Source of the DNA: Ephydatia muelleri
Lineage: Eukaryota > Porifera > Demospongiae > Spongillida > Spongillidae
Reading direction: 5' to 3'
Length of the DNA: 64,000 bases
Assembly (NCBI GenBank): GCA_013339895.1
Contig: JABACO010000015.1
Span: 1,208,867 to 1,272,866 of the forward strand
Below the pieces are notes generated by a model, which saw nothing but the letters and a program-made list of their open reading frames with translations, was not told where the DNA came from and did not search any database. Made by a program: the position numbers and the translations under genes. The stretch's first letter is position 1, and every line of letters begins with the position of its first letter. This document shows positions 45,610 to 60,108 of the stretch, in pieces.

Positions 45610-47700
45610 ATGAAACAGAAGAACGCGAACTTGGCTTCTTTCTGCTTGAACGCCTTGATGGCACTAGCTCGATTTGTTCACCATCACCATCACCATCACC
45701 ATCACCGCCATCTCCATTGGTATCATCCTGTGAACAACACACCCACACCCACAAACACACACATGTGCATATGAGGTACAGGTACTGCTGGTATGTGACA
45801 ACCCACATGGTCATCACACGACGGAGCATTGGTATCACATGGTGGAGTGTTGGTATCACATGACAGAGCATTGGTGTCATGCGTCTCTGTTTCAGGACAA
45901 AGGCCAACATGAGATACAATGTCCTCCATGTAATCTGTGTAAAGAAAAGTCATCTGAATACATCTTTCCTCCTCCCTCACTTCCCCTCTCTCCTCCCCCT
46001 CCCTGTAATCTCTCTCCTCCCTTTAATCTCCCTCCCTTTCTGTGTCTCCTACCCTTCTCAGAGATTGACTTAATGATTGCCAATAATCATAGGCGTTATA
46101 TGACAGCTGCAAAAAAAATAAAATCATACCACCTCATTACTGGCAATCCTCCCGCTATGCTATCCACCCCCCCTTCCTCCTCTTCTCCCTCTTCCTCCTA
46201 CACACCTAAAGAGATGTCCGCATCAGCTGCTACTTTCAGTTGGGTGTTGTCAGTATTCACCAGTGTCAAGGCCTAGACAACAGGATGGGGAAACACTTGC
46301 AATCACAATGATGTCATTCACATGTGGTGGCTTCCTGGTCTGGGGTCCACCCCATTCCTTCCTTCCCTAAGGGTCACCCCATTCCTTCCCTAAGGGTCCC
46401 GGTTCCTTCCCTGAGGGTCCCCATTCCTTCCCTAAGGGTCCCCATTCCTTCCCTAAGGGTCCACCCCATTCCTTCCCTAATATAGCCCATTGCTTCAGCA
46501 CATGGGCAGGTGATGCAACATGGCTTCACCTAACAATGATGTCCATGTTCAGAGAATGCTACTGAATGGATGTGATTTGATTGGAGCAGTTGTGGCAGTT
46601 GTGTTGTCTTTAGTTATGCTCCAGTTACCAAAAAAGACAGTTTACAATCCAAATTCTTACATAACTGTATTCTTGTTCCTTTGCATGAGGGTTAATAAAC
46701 TATAGTTGTCTTAGCAACGGCACCAAGTTCACACCATCACCTGCTTCTTGGGTTAACTAATTAATGCCCACTGTAGGTTAATTTATTTCAAGCTCCCCCC
46801 CCCTCCCTGCCTGATACCATGGTTACGTTTCTTCTGCACCTGACCACACCCCTCCCCCTTACTCTGGCAGTAACATGCCTGAGGTTGAGATTCCCCATTG
46901 AAATGGTGGGCTTCATCCGGAACAGCAGAGACTTCACTGCAGATTCGCATACGTTGCCAAGTGTAGTCGACAAATGTTGCCAACTGCAAAATACATAGGT
47001 GACAGCACCACTTCCATTCCTGCATGCTACCCAGCAGCCCCTCCCCCTCCCCCCAAACACGCCCCTCCCCCTCCCAATCTCCACTACCACACACCTGCTG
47101 GAGGCGAGAGAGACGCTGGAAATGGCGCTCAGTGTAAGGTACCAGTCCTTCCACTGTCTGCTGGATTCCTTCAAACTTTGCAAGCACTTCAGGTGGATAT
47201 CTGCATAGTACGTGCTTCAGAACTGTATCAAGGGGGTGGGCGGGAATAAAAAAGAACTGGGTGCCCAATGTTGCCGTGGGCGACACCACACACCTGTCTG
47301 TGCCACTCGCGTGTTCTTTGCGTTCATATTCCACTTCACAATGAACTTCAAAATAGCCTCTGAGCAAAGAGGGAGTGTGTGTGTGTGTGTGGGACAAAGA
47401 TGGAGGTGTGTGCGGAGGGGTGGTGGGAGAAGGTAAGAGATAGAGACCACAATACAAGCCACGAGATGACATTGCAGACCTAGGTATTTTCATGGGACGC
47501 CCTATTCCCATATCACCTAATGTATATCGCCTTCCTTCCCTCATCTCGTCCTCCCTCCCACCCTTCCTTTCACTTCATCCACACCAGTAAACCGCCCCAG
47601 CCCACGTGGCTTGGCCACACCCACTCACGCATCTGGTCCTCCCTGAGGAGACAGAGGGTCTTGCTGAAGTCTCCCTCCGTCCCTCCTTCATTCAAGAGGT

Positions 47701-47791
<91 letters not shown>

Positions 47792-50700
47792 CTAGCATCA
47801 ACATCTGGTAAGGAACACAATGCAGTGTGTACCGGTCAGAATGGTCAACACACGGAACGGCTGGTTGAGGGAGATGGCCAATCCAACAGCATTCACGTAA
47901 TCCTTCTTGAGAAGCAAGTTTGAAAGCTCTTGCTCCCTGTAGGGGAAGAGCATCAAAAGATCAGGGTTGGTTGCCTAGGTGACGATCTCCACGGTTACCT
48001 CAGCACCAGCTCCTCCTGCGCTTCTACTTCCTGTGCCTCCACTTCTGCCGTCACGTCCTACAAGGCCAACACTCCGTTATTTCTGATGTTACTATTAATA
48101 GCATCACACATGTACAGTGGAAATCGTGACACTTGTCATTAAATTTTTTGGGTGTCTTTTAATGTCAACTTGATTTTCTAACATTAACAGTATGCAGTAT
48201 TGAAAATCTGACAACACAATGTTATTGACCAAACATTTGTAAACAAGTAGCATAAATAAGGAAGTGTCGCGTGACTGACACGTCTGTTGATTTTCGTTTT
48301 TCAGTGTCCCAGTCCACATGCTGTACACATGCCAAATGTGTCCGATAGTGATGCAAGAGCGCTTGCAGTACGAATGTACTACATAGAGGTGTCCAACGGA
48401 ATGTCTCCCACTGATGCCCAAACAAATGTCAGTCAGATGTTTTTGGTATGTTCCAGAACGGTAAAAAGATGGGCTGAACTGTGGGAAAGGCGTTGCAGGA
48501 TTTGGCATGTGTACAGCGAAGGACTCCAATTCCTTGTCTGCACTCTCTGTGATACTAGCATTTGTCCTTCTGCTCTTCAAGGAACTTCTTCACTGACCGA
48601 CCACCGCTTCAAAGCGGCAGCTTTGGGATTACCCCTCTGAGCCTTTCTTCGCTTCGATGATGCCCAAACATGATTTGCTCTCCGCCTTCTTCGCTGGCTG
48701 ATGTATGGCTCATAAAAAAACAGTTTTTGCAATTGAAACCGTTCCCGTCTTCAGCCATAATATCAAACTTTAATTAATATTATGAAACTGCAACAATAAC
48801 GTCACAATTTAATGAAATTCACTGGAAAATGGCGTGCCTTTTTAAGCCTCAACGTTTGCAACCAGAATTTCGATGGTAACATCAACTGTTACGTCGTAAA
48901 CATGGGTTTCTATGGTGCAATCTCCATCCCTCGGTATAAAAAACTATCACATATAACGCGTACTGTGCAAAACGGAATGCTCAACACTTTTCGACCTAGA
49001 CAACCGTGTCTTGCATGAAAACACACAAAGTATTTCCTGGGTTTGAAATATGACTTGGCCAAACGTTGGGCAGGTTTTTTTTTCTCTTACCAAATTTTGT
49101 GTTGATCTGCAGCCTCAGAGCTGAGAGATATGCTATAAATCCGTTTTTTGGACTGGGACACTGAAAAACGAAAATCAGCAGATGTGTCAGTCACGTGACA
49201 CTTCCTTATTTCCGCTACTTGTTTACAAATGTTTGGTCAATAACATTGTGTTGTCAGATTTTCAATACTGCATACAGTTCATGTTAGAAAATCAAGTTGA
49301 CATTAAAAGACACCCAAACAATTTAAGGACAAGTATCATGATTTTCACTATAATGGTGGGAAGCTGTTATTGGACTGCAACACGACTGTTTAATTAATGG
49401 TGTGATGTTACCACTGGACAAAAAAATTGGATTCACTACTTCAGAACAGCATGTGTAAATGCGTCGCAATAATGAAACATTATAGTTGCGCGCATATTTA
49501 CGTAGATGTAAACATGCCATATATTTACGCTAATATTTGCAATACATTTACCTCGTACATAAAGGTACATACATATTTACTAACATATTTACAATATAGT
49601 TGCGACGGTAGTAAATACGTTATATATATTTACCTACGTCTTTGCAACACATTTGTTGGCCATTGTCTTCACTGGCTAAGTAAATATGACCCAAGTTCTA
49701 TATAAAAGAATTTCTTTTCTTTACAATAAGTAACTTACTGTTCTCGCTCGCGCTCATATGTGCGTGTTTGTGTGTGTGGTATGTGTTGGGAGTCTAGACT
49801 GGGGTGTGTTCAATGTGCATACAGCTGGTGTGTGTCAGATGGGAGTGTACATGTGTGTGTGTGTGCGTTGCCGTGTGTGTGTGTGTGAATGTTTATGCTC
49901 ACTGTTTGCAGCTAAGTCAATGTCTGTGTTGGTTTTCTGTGAACTGTGCTGGTGTGTGGAGGTTGTGTATCGGTACGGAGTGAACTGTGCTGGTGTGTGG
50001 AGGTTGTGTATCGGTACGGAGTGAACTGTGCTGGTGTGTGGAGGTTGTGTATCGGTGCGGAGTGAACTGTGCTGGTGTGTGGAGGTTGTGTATCGGTACG
50101 GAGTGAACTGTGCTGGTGTGTGGAGGTTGTGTGTCGGTACGGAGTGAACTGTGCTGGTGTGTGGAGGTTGTGTATCGGTACGGAGTGAACTGTGCTGGTG
50201 TGTGGAGGTTGTGTATCGGTACGGAGTGAACTGTGCTGGTGTGTGGAGGTTGTGTATCGGTACGGAGTGAACTGTGCTGGTGTGTGGAGGTTGTGTATCG
50301 GTACGGAGTGAAGTGTGCTGGTGTGCACTAATGAGACTGCACATTGGTGTGTGCAATCTCATGGTGGTGTGTGTGCGTGTTAGTGTGATATGGGAGTGTA
50401 CACAATTATTAGTGTGGTGGTGTGTGTGTGAGTGTTGGTGGTGTGAGTACAACTGTTAATGATGTGTGTGTACACGTACACAACAGTTAGTGTGGTGGTG
50501 TGTTAGTGTAAGTGTTAGTGTGCGGTGGTGTGAGTGTGTACAATTGTTAGCGTGTGAGTGTTAGTGTTGGGTGGTGTGAGTGCACTGGTAGTCTGGTCAG
50601 TGTTAGTGTGGTAGTGTGAGCGTGTGTGAGAGTGTTAGTGTATGGTGAATGTACACAACTGTTAGTGTGGTGGTGTGTGGTGGTGAGTGCACAAAAATGT

Positions 50701-53700
50701 TAGTGTGTACATAGCTGTTGGTGTGGTGGTGTGCATTTATTGGGAGAGTACAGAAGTATTTGTCAATTATTAATGTGTTGTGAGTTAGGAATGCACACTG
50801 TGTGTGCTTCACTGACTTGAATACAATTGGATTTTAGTCTGATCCTTTAAAACAGACCAATGGGATAAAGCGAGCATAAGATGGGGAACGTATGTAAAGC
50901 ATACAACACATTCATAGATTATCCTCAGAGCAAACACAAGAGTTAGGAGATAACTTCATTATTATTATTATTATACCCACTACAGATGAATGATCATGAA
51001 CTATTCGCGGAGGTAGATCTGTGGCCTGTTGACCGGGTCCCTACAACTTCGTGAACCCCTCTGTCTCCTCCACCTCCGACCTCCGGCACAGGCCCCTCCA
51101 CCAAACTGGGGAAGACCACGACCCTGACTTGAACAACCAGGACGACCCTGACTTGGACAACCAGGACGACCCCAAACTACCTTTGGATGTGGTCGGGGTG
51201 TCAAAATCATAAACTATGGACCTCTTTATTTTTAGTGCATAATGTACAAACGTACAGCGTTCGTTCCTGCGTGGTTCCCGCAAATAGTAGTTTGAACATG
51301 TTTGCACGATTTTTGCCGCTTTTAATGCGAATGCATAATGAATACCTCAACAATCCTGACCAACTATTTTTATTCGCGGGAACCACCAATACAATCTGAA
51401 AAAGGGCGTGGGAGTACCAGTTGAATTGAAAATGGCGCCAGGACTAAAAGTTGGAAATCGTGTAAAAGCAAACGCTACCTCTATTTTCGGGTCCGATGAG
51501 TGGGAGATATATTTGGACCGTGGGCCTCGAGGCGTGAAGTCCGTGGAACGGTTGTTGAGGTTCTGGGCAGTTTTTCCCTTCTCTCTTTTTGTGCGCATGC
51601 GCTTATGTAAATACGGCACTATACCAGTTTCGTTAATAATTACACAGGAACCGAATGTACCTATTAGTTTCTATTTCCAGCCCGTTTGGATGACTTTATA
51701 GTCGTCATATTTATGGGGAACCAAGAACCATCACTTACATAGCTATTTGAGTAATTAAAACAAACACTGCTTTTTCCACTAGTAGACAATAACCAATAGA
51801 ATGGGACCATGCCGCGGGAACCTTCTGTACAAACGGGAAATTACGCGCGCAAGCTGATCGATGTACCATTGCATATCTCAGCATCTAGCAAGCACACGGA
51901 GTTCAGTGTTATGGGGAAGAAACAGCATTGGCACCTGTATACACTTACATCGCTCAAATAATCATAACTTGGCAAATAATGAAATAGTACTGCACGGAAA
52001 GTGGTTCCCGGGCGAGAACCAATGTTCCCACAAAGTTCCCGCTGGACGTTCGGACAATAACTGTATGTATATCTATATGTATCGTGTTTAAGTGCTGAGC
52101 GAACGAAATCTAAGTGACTGCTGAGTGTACAATTGCAACATGCATGTTAGAACCATGTATGAGAAACACACCATAATTATGGAAGGTACCTAGCCATGAC
52201 GCAGAGCTAGTAGATGCTTGCACGAGCAAAAAATATGCACACATGAACAAGGCGGTAAATTCAGACCAATCAATTTCCTTCTATACTCCACACTGACACA
52301 GGAGATATCTATGCACGTACAAGGCGGTAAATTCAGACCAATCAATTTCCTTCTATACTCCACACTGACACAGGAGATATCTATGCACGTACAAGGCGGT
52401 AAATTCAGACCAATCAAACTTCACTCGCGTGCAAGATTTACGCAGTTGTTGGCAGCAGTTCAGCATGATCAGTTTGTGATTCAGTACTTTCAACGAAAGG
52501 TAGTCATCTTTTCTGTCGTCGTCAAGATCTTTGTTGCAACTTGCAGGTAATAAATGCATTCACATCTGAGTATACGATATTTGTTTTTATCACGACAGCA
52601 GGAAGGTGCTGCCAGTGTCACTGTTAATGTCCAGTTACTGGTGGCGATTAAATCGCTTCAAGAACAAGTGGCGGACTTACAGGCCAAGTCTACACAAGCT
52701 GTTGCTGTTACCCAACAATTGATGTATGTGCAAGAAACTGAGCGCGGTAGGTAAGTATATTATGATGCAAGAATAAACCAGCTAGCAATTAACGTCAGCA
52801 ATTTCATGCTTTTTAGATAACTATCACAGCGTTGTAAGGCATCTAAGAGATACACTGGACAAGCCAATGCAATGGGACACAAGCATAGGGTAAGACATAC
52901 TGGACAAGCCAATGCAATGGGACACAAGCATAGGGTAAGACATACTGGACAAGCCAATGCAATGGGACACAAGCATAGGGTAAGACATACTGGACAAGCC
53001 AATGCAATGGGACACAAGCATAGGGTAAGACATACTGGACAAGCCAATGCAATGGGACACAAGCATAGGGTAAGACATACTGGACAAGCCAATGCAATGG
53101 GACACAAGCATTGGGTAAGACATACTGGACAAGCCAATGGAATGGGACACAAGCATAGGGTAAGACATACTGGACAAGCCAATGGAATGGGACACAAGCA
53201 TAGGGTAAGACATACTGGACAAGCCAATGCAATGGGACACAAGCATAGGGTAAGACATACTGGACAAGCCAATGGAATGGGACACAAGCATAGGGTAAGA
53301 CATACTGGACAAGCCAATGGAATGGGACACAAGCATAGGGTAAGACATACTGGACAAGCCGATGCAATGGGACACAAGCATAGGGTAAGACATACTGGAC
53401 AAGCCAATGCAATGGGACACAAGCATAGGGTAAGACATACTGGACAAGCCAATGCAATGGGACACAAGCATAGGGTAAGACATACTGGACAAGCCAATAC
53501 AATGGGACACAAGCATTGGGTAAGACATACTGGACAAGCCAATGCAATGGGACACAAGCATAGGGTAAGACATACTGGACAAGCCAATGGAATGGGACAC
53601 AAGCATAGGGTAAGACATACTGGACAAGCCAATGCAATGGGACACAAGCATAGGGTAAGACATACTGGACAAGCCAATGCAATGGGACACAAGCATAGGG

Positions 53701-56700
53701 TAAGACATACTGGACAAGCCAATGGAATGGGACACAAGCATAGGGTAAGACATACTGGACAAGCCAATGCAATGGGACACAAGCATAGGGTAAGACATAC
53801 TGGACAAGCCAATGGAATGGGACACAAGCATAGGGTAAGACATACTGGACAAGCCAATGCAATGGGACACAAGCATAGGGTAAGACATACTGGACAAGCC
53901 AATGGAATGGGACACAAGCATAGGGTAAGACATACTGGACAAGCCAATGCAATGGGACACAAGCATAGGGTAAGACATACTGGACAAGCCAATGGAATGG
54001 GACACAAGCATAGGGTAAGACATACTGGACAAGCCAATGGAATGGGACACAAGCATAGGGTAAGACATACTGGACAAGCCAATGCAATGGGACACAAGCA
54101 TAGGGTAAGACATACTGGACAAGCCAATGCAATGGGACACAAGCATAGGGTAAGACATACTGGACAAGCCAATGCAATGGGACACAAGCATAGGGTAAGA
54201 CATACTGGACAAGCCAATGCAATGGGACACAAGCATTGGGTAAGACATACTGGACAAGCCAATGCAATGGGACACAAGCATAGGGTAAGACATACTGGAC
54301 AAGCCTATGCAATGGGACACAAGCATAGGGTAAGGCATCTAAGAGATAAGCCAATGCAATGGGACACAAGCATAGGGTAAGACATACTGGACAAGCCAAT
54401 GCAATGGGACACAAGCATAGGGTAAGACATACTGGACAAGCCAATGCAATGGGACACAAGCATAGGGTAAGACATACTGGACAAGCCAATGCAATGGGAC
54501 ACAAGCATAGGGTAAGACATACTGGACAAGCCAATGCAATGGGACACAAGCATTGGGTAAGACATACTGGACAAGCCAATGCAATGGGACACAAGCATAG
54601 GGTAAGACATACTGGACAAGCCTATGCAATGGGACACAAGCATAGGGTAAGGCATCTAAGAGATAAGCCAATGCAATGGGACACAAGCATAGGGTAAGAC
54701 ATACTGGACAAGCCAATGCAATGGGACACAAGCATAGGGTAAGACATACTGGACAAGCCAATGGAATGGGACACAAGCATAGGGTAAGACATACTGGACA
54801 AGCCATGCAATGGGACACAAGCATAGGGTAAGACATACTACTTGTGCATTATACTATCCAGCTCCTCTTTGCCTGAAGATAGCTACAGCTGCTAGGTATC
54901 CTGTTGCCATGGTACAACGTAAGTCACTATGCTAGAGAAATTCACATAAATATTTAAATAGAAGCCATCAAGTACTTTACAACATTGAAGTGGCGCTCGA
55001 GTGTGATAACTAACAACAAACTATCACACGGGAGGCAGAAGCAAAGAAGGCTTCACGTAGGTCTACAGATTGACGCTATATAAAAAGTTCATCAAATCAA
55101 TATTCTATATACAGAACTTCGCCTGCTCAAGCCCCGAGAGAACAATTGGGTGAAATGACTGAAATCTTACATGTTGACTACATGTCGACAGAGGAAAGCG
55201 CCGAGGAATTGATGGAAGAGGACAAGCACACGGAGGAACGCTTCACGGTCCTCAGCACACGGAGGAACGCTTCACGGTCCTCAGCACACGGAGGAACGCT
55301 TCACGGTCCTCAGCACACGAGGGAACGCTTCACAGTCCTCAGCACACGAGGGAACGCTTCACGGTCCTCAGCACACGAGGGAACGCTTCACGGTCCTCAG
55401 CACACGAGGGAACGCTTCACAGTCCTCAGCACACGGAGGAACGCTTCACAGTCCTCAGCACACGGAGGAATGCTTCACGGTCCTCAGCACACGGAGGAAC
55501 GCTTCACGGTCCTCAGCACACGGAGGAACGCTTCACAGTCCTCAGCACACGGAGGAACGCTTCACGGTCCTCAGCACACGGAGGAACGCTTCACGGTCCT
55601 CACACACGGAGGAACGCTTCACGGTCCCTCAGCACACGGAGGAACGCTTCACGGTCCTCAGCACACGGAGGAACGCTTCACGGTCCTCAGCACACGAGGG
55701 AACGCTTCACGGTCCTCAGCACACGAGGGAACGCTTCACGGTCCTCAGCACACGAGGGAACGCTTCACGGTCCTCAGCACACGGAGGAACGCTTCACAGG
55801 TCCTCAGCACACGAGGGAACGCTTCACAGTCCTCAGCACACGGAGGAACGCTTCACTTCACAAACGGTACCTCAGCACACGAGGGAACGCTTCACGGTCC
55901 TCAGCACACGGGGGAACCCTTCACGGTCCTCAGCACACGGAGGAACGCTTCACAGTCCTCAGCACACGAGGGAACGCTTCACGGTCCTCAGCACACGGAG
56001 GAACGCTTCACGGTCCTCAGCACACGGAGGAACGCTTCACGGTCCTCAGCACACTAGGAACGCTTCACAGTCCTCAGCACACGAGGGAACGCTTCACGGT
56101 CCTCAGCACACGAGGGAACGCTTCACGGTCCTCAGCACACGGGGGAACCCTTCACGGTCCTCATTGGGCACACTGTACTTTGGAGGAGTGGGAGAGTATC
56201 TGAAATGTTCCAATCGCTCAATTGAAAGATTGTGTGAAAGAGAACATAGAGAACGATTGAAATATGCCGCAAACAGTGCCTTGGAGGAGAACCATCATGA
56301 ACGAAGAACCCTTCCCGCCATGCTGCCCAGCGTGGGCAGCAGTGCCAGACTGTTAATTTCCCCTGTGCGTTTTGTCATTTGATGCCAATAATATTTCAAT
56401 TTGAAGTTCTGCAGCCCAGACGCATTGCTAGGCAGGAGGTATGCCTTACATTGCAAGACTATTCATTTAAAGCACCAATGCATGCCAACACGGTGATGGC
56501 ATGAGGTGTGCATTAATTAGGTGCAAGCATGAGGTGGCATTAATTAGATGCAGGCAAGAGGTCTAACCTTCCACTGGCAGATGAGAGAGTCAGCACCTCC
56601 AGATAGCAGCCATTGGTCATCAAGTGACCCAGTCAGCGCCCAAATCTGAGGCAACAAGACAACCAACAGGGCGCAAGGTTAAACTTGCGGACAGTCAGAA

Positions 56701-57338
56701 AATAACTACAATGAGTGATGATGTAATGCAAGTTGATCAAATGTACGTTATTCAGATGGGGACTCGGTGATTATGAGGTTAACCTTTTCAGTGTGCAGAT
56801 CCAGCGTGGCGACACACTCGTTGGTCTTGATCGTCCATACCTTCACCAACCCATCACTGCCACTATGGTGTGCATTACACAGTTGTGCATAAAAATTGTG
56901 CACAATATAGAATCAGAATTGTGTGTCATATGGGATCGTTTCAACGAAAAGGGACCTAACGCAGGTTTTTTTTTTCAAGATTTCAATTTTATTTTATTTT
57001 ATACTCTATAAGTCTGAAATGTCCTCTACACATTGCTTCTTATGCACTGAGAATCGGAGTATCTGTCATGGAGTTGTAAGGCTCTGAATTGTTAGCCATA
57101 CATTTCAACGCAAGCATTACATTTGTATTGCGTGTACTGGAAATTTTATGATGTATGCGTTAGGTCCCTTTTCGCGGAAACGATCCCATATAGCATCAAA
57201 TTATTATATGGGCCCCCTCCCCTCTTTCCCATCACCAGAAGCACATGCATTCCCTAGTCCACCCACACACATCCACATCCACACACACATGCACACACAT
57301 CCACATCCACATCCACACACACACACACACACCACACA

Positions 57339-57413
<75 letters not shown>

Positions 57414-58057
57414 CACACACACACACACCTAGATGCAATCTGCATCCCTCTGGTTATAAAGATGGCTCTGAGCACTGAGCTGGTGTGTCCTTCGAAAGTC
57501 TTCACACAGCTGAAGTCAGCGATGGCCCACAGCTTGATGGTCGAGTCCCCACTGGTGGTTGCAATACACTGCAGGGCAGAGGCCACACCCTAAAAAGTCA
57601 TGTGACTTATCCCACATGCATCACCTGATCCACAGGAGAGAATTTGACGCTCCACACTCCCCTCCGGTGGCCTTTGAATGTTCCCAGGAGGGACCCATCC
57701 GACCGTTGCCATAGCTACAAGGCAAGCATGCATGTACTTAGTATGTAATGCAGTGAGAATTTACCTAATGCCAACACAGAATTGCAAGAAACACAATTCT
57801 TTTAAACATTTTAGCGCCAATATTTACTTTTCCTACACCCACAATCATACCTTAGCTGTTTTGTCCTGGGAACCAGTAACAATGAGCTTGTCATTTGGAG
57901 AGATGTCCACTGAATTGATGTCCTAATGTATGGTGTGGTGGAGTAGGTGGGCATTATTTAGAAATGACAGCCCTCTCACCTTCTCATGGGCTAGCTGGGT
58001 GTACTTGGCTGTTAGCTTCAAGGGCTCATCCTTAACACAAGAGAAGTTAACATATTG

Positions 58058-58122
<65 letters not shown>

Positions 58123-58365
58123 TGTCAGAGCTCTGAATATTCTTGAAGTTCCACAGTTTCAGGGTTTGGTCTTGGCTGCCACTGATGACAAAGGTACCCT
58201 TTACCCTACACAGAGAAATACTCAGCTACACAGTTCCATCTGTATGGGAACAGAGTACCTAGAGAAAGCTACCGCACCCACTGATTGGGTGTGGCCTGTT
58301 CCCACGCCAACAAGAGAGAAACACTTTATCACCGGGTCCAACTGCCAAACTCGAATAGTATTATC

Positions 58366-58429
<64 letters not shown>

Positions 58430-60011
58430 GCGCACAGTTCACACAGCAAAGTCTACTAGAGTAGAGGGGGACCTTCTGACCTTGGAGCCCGTGACGATCA
58501 TGTTCCCATCGTGACTGGCATCTAAAGACAACACTATTCCACCATGTCCTGTCAGGATCTGACAGTTCTTTGTCTTCCGATCAAACACCTTCACTTGCTC
58601 GCTGTTGGTTGCCACGGCCAACAGGCCCTGCCCCTCTCCAACCAGCCTCAGGTCCAGTACCTCATCAGGGTATCCAATAAACTGCACACAAAAAGAATGA
58701 CCCTCCAGTTAATTAACCTGGATCATGTGAGCCATGACCACACCCCCCTCACTACCTGCTTTGTCCTCTTCAGGTCTTCCCCAGTGTAGAACAGGATGTT
58801 GTGGTCATAGGTCACGCCCACTAGCCCCCCAATGGTTGGACGATACTGAAGGCTGACATAGGTGTGTGAGGCCTTGTCCTCAGCCTGCCCTGCTGGGGAT
58901 GAGGGGGCGTGGCCAGCGAGGGGCTCCAGGGTTTTCAACACCTGTCCACTGGCGACACTCCAGAGACGAATCAATCCTAATGGTTTGCAAGGGGATATGG
59001 ATGGGAGGGAGAGGTGGGAGGAGTGCAGAGGTGTTGTGTGGGAGGGAGAGGTGGGAGGATTGCAGAGGTGTGGTGTGGGAGAAAGAGGTAGGAGTGGGAG
59101 GGAGAGGTAGGAGTGCGGAGGTGTTGTGTGGGAGGGAGAGGTGGGAGGAGTACAGAGGTGTTGTGTGGGAGGGAGAGGTAGGAGGAGTGCGGAGGTGTTG
59201 TGTGGGAGGGAGAGGTGGGAGGAGTACAGAGGTGTGGTGTGGGAGGAGTGTGAAGGTGTGGTGTGGAAAGGTGGCAAGAGTGTGGAGGTGTGGTGTGGGA
59301 GGTGTGGGAGTAGTGTGGAGGTGTGGGAGGAAGGAGGAAAGAGGTATATAGTCAATGGGAAAGAAGACTACAGGATCATTTACCTTTGTCTCCAGCTGTT
59401 GCAACCACAATGTCTCCAGGTGAAGCAGCCAAACCTTTAATGTTCTGGCGAGCATCATTTGGAATGACAACCATTCCCTCGATACCCTGAAAATGAATTC
59501 ATTAACAGCTACAACAGATGTCACTACCTAATAAGGCATAGTGCCCAGACCATCACCGCCTAATACGGCATGGTGCCCAGACCATCATTGCCCTATTCCT
59601 AGACACAAACAGCTCTCTCACCTCAAAGACAGTGACAGTTCCCTTGTTTCTTCCTGTGGTGAGGTCCCACACTAAGATCACCTTATCTCGACCACCACTG
59701 CACTCACACCCACACCAGATGCAAAACAACATTTTCAGCCATGCCAGAGATATTGCCATGACAACGCTCACCTGAGCAGGGTGTGTCCATCAGGAGAGAA
59801 GCCGAAAGACGTGACGGCGCTGACATGTCCACTGAGTAAGTGAATGCAACTGCACACCCAAGAGAGAGAACCTTTAATCACACATACACACAGACACACA
59901 TATACACACACATATATACACACACACACAGACATATACACACACATATCACACATACACCGACACACACACCAACACACAACCTCCTTTCTGCCCACAT
60001 ACAACACTCAT

Positions 60012-60108
<97 letters not shown>

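Noticed and set aside
49835..50452. His/Thr-rich 205-residue minus-strand frame
   Set aside because: It is generated by the 41-bp minisatellite and GT-rich tract; no splice sites or homology.
52760..54836. Very long open frames (about 500-580 residues) on both strands over the 45-bp array
   Set aside because: They are by-products of a stop-free unit whose length is divisible by three. The minus-strand ones have no gene context.
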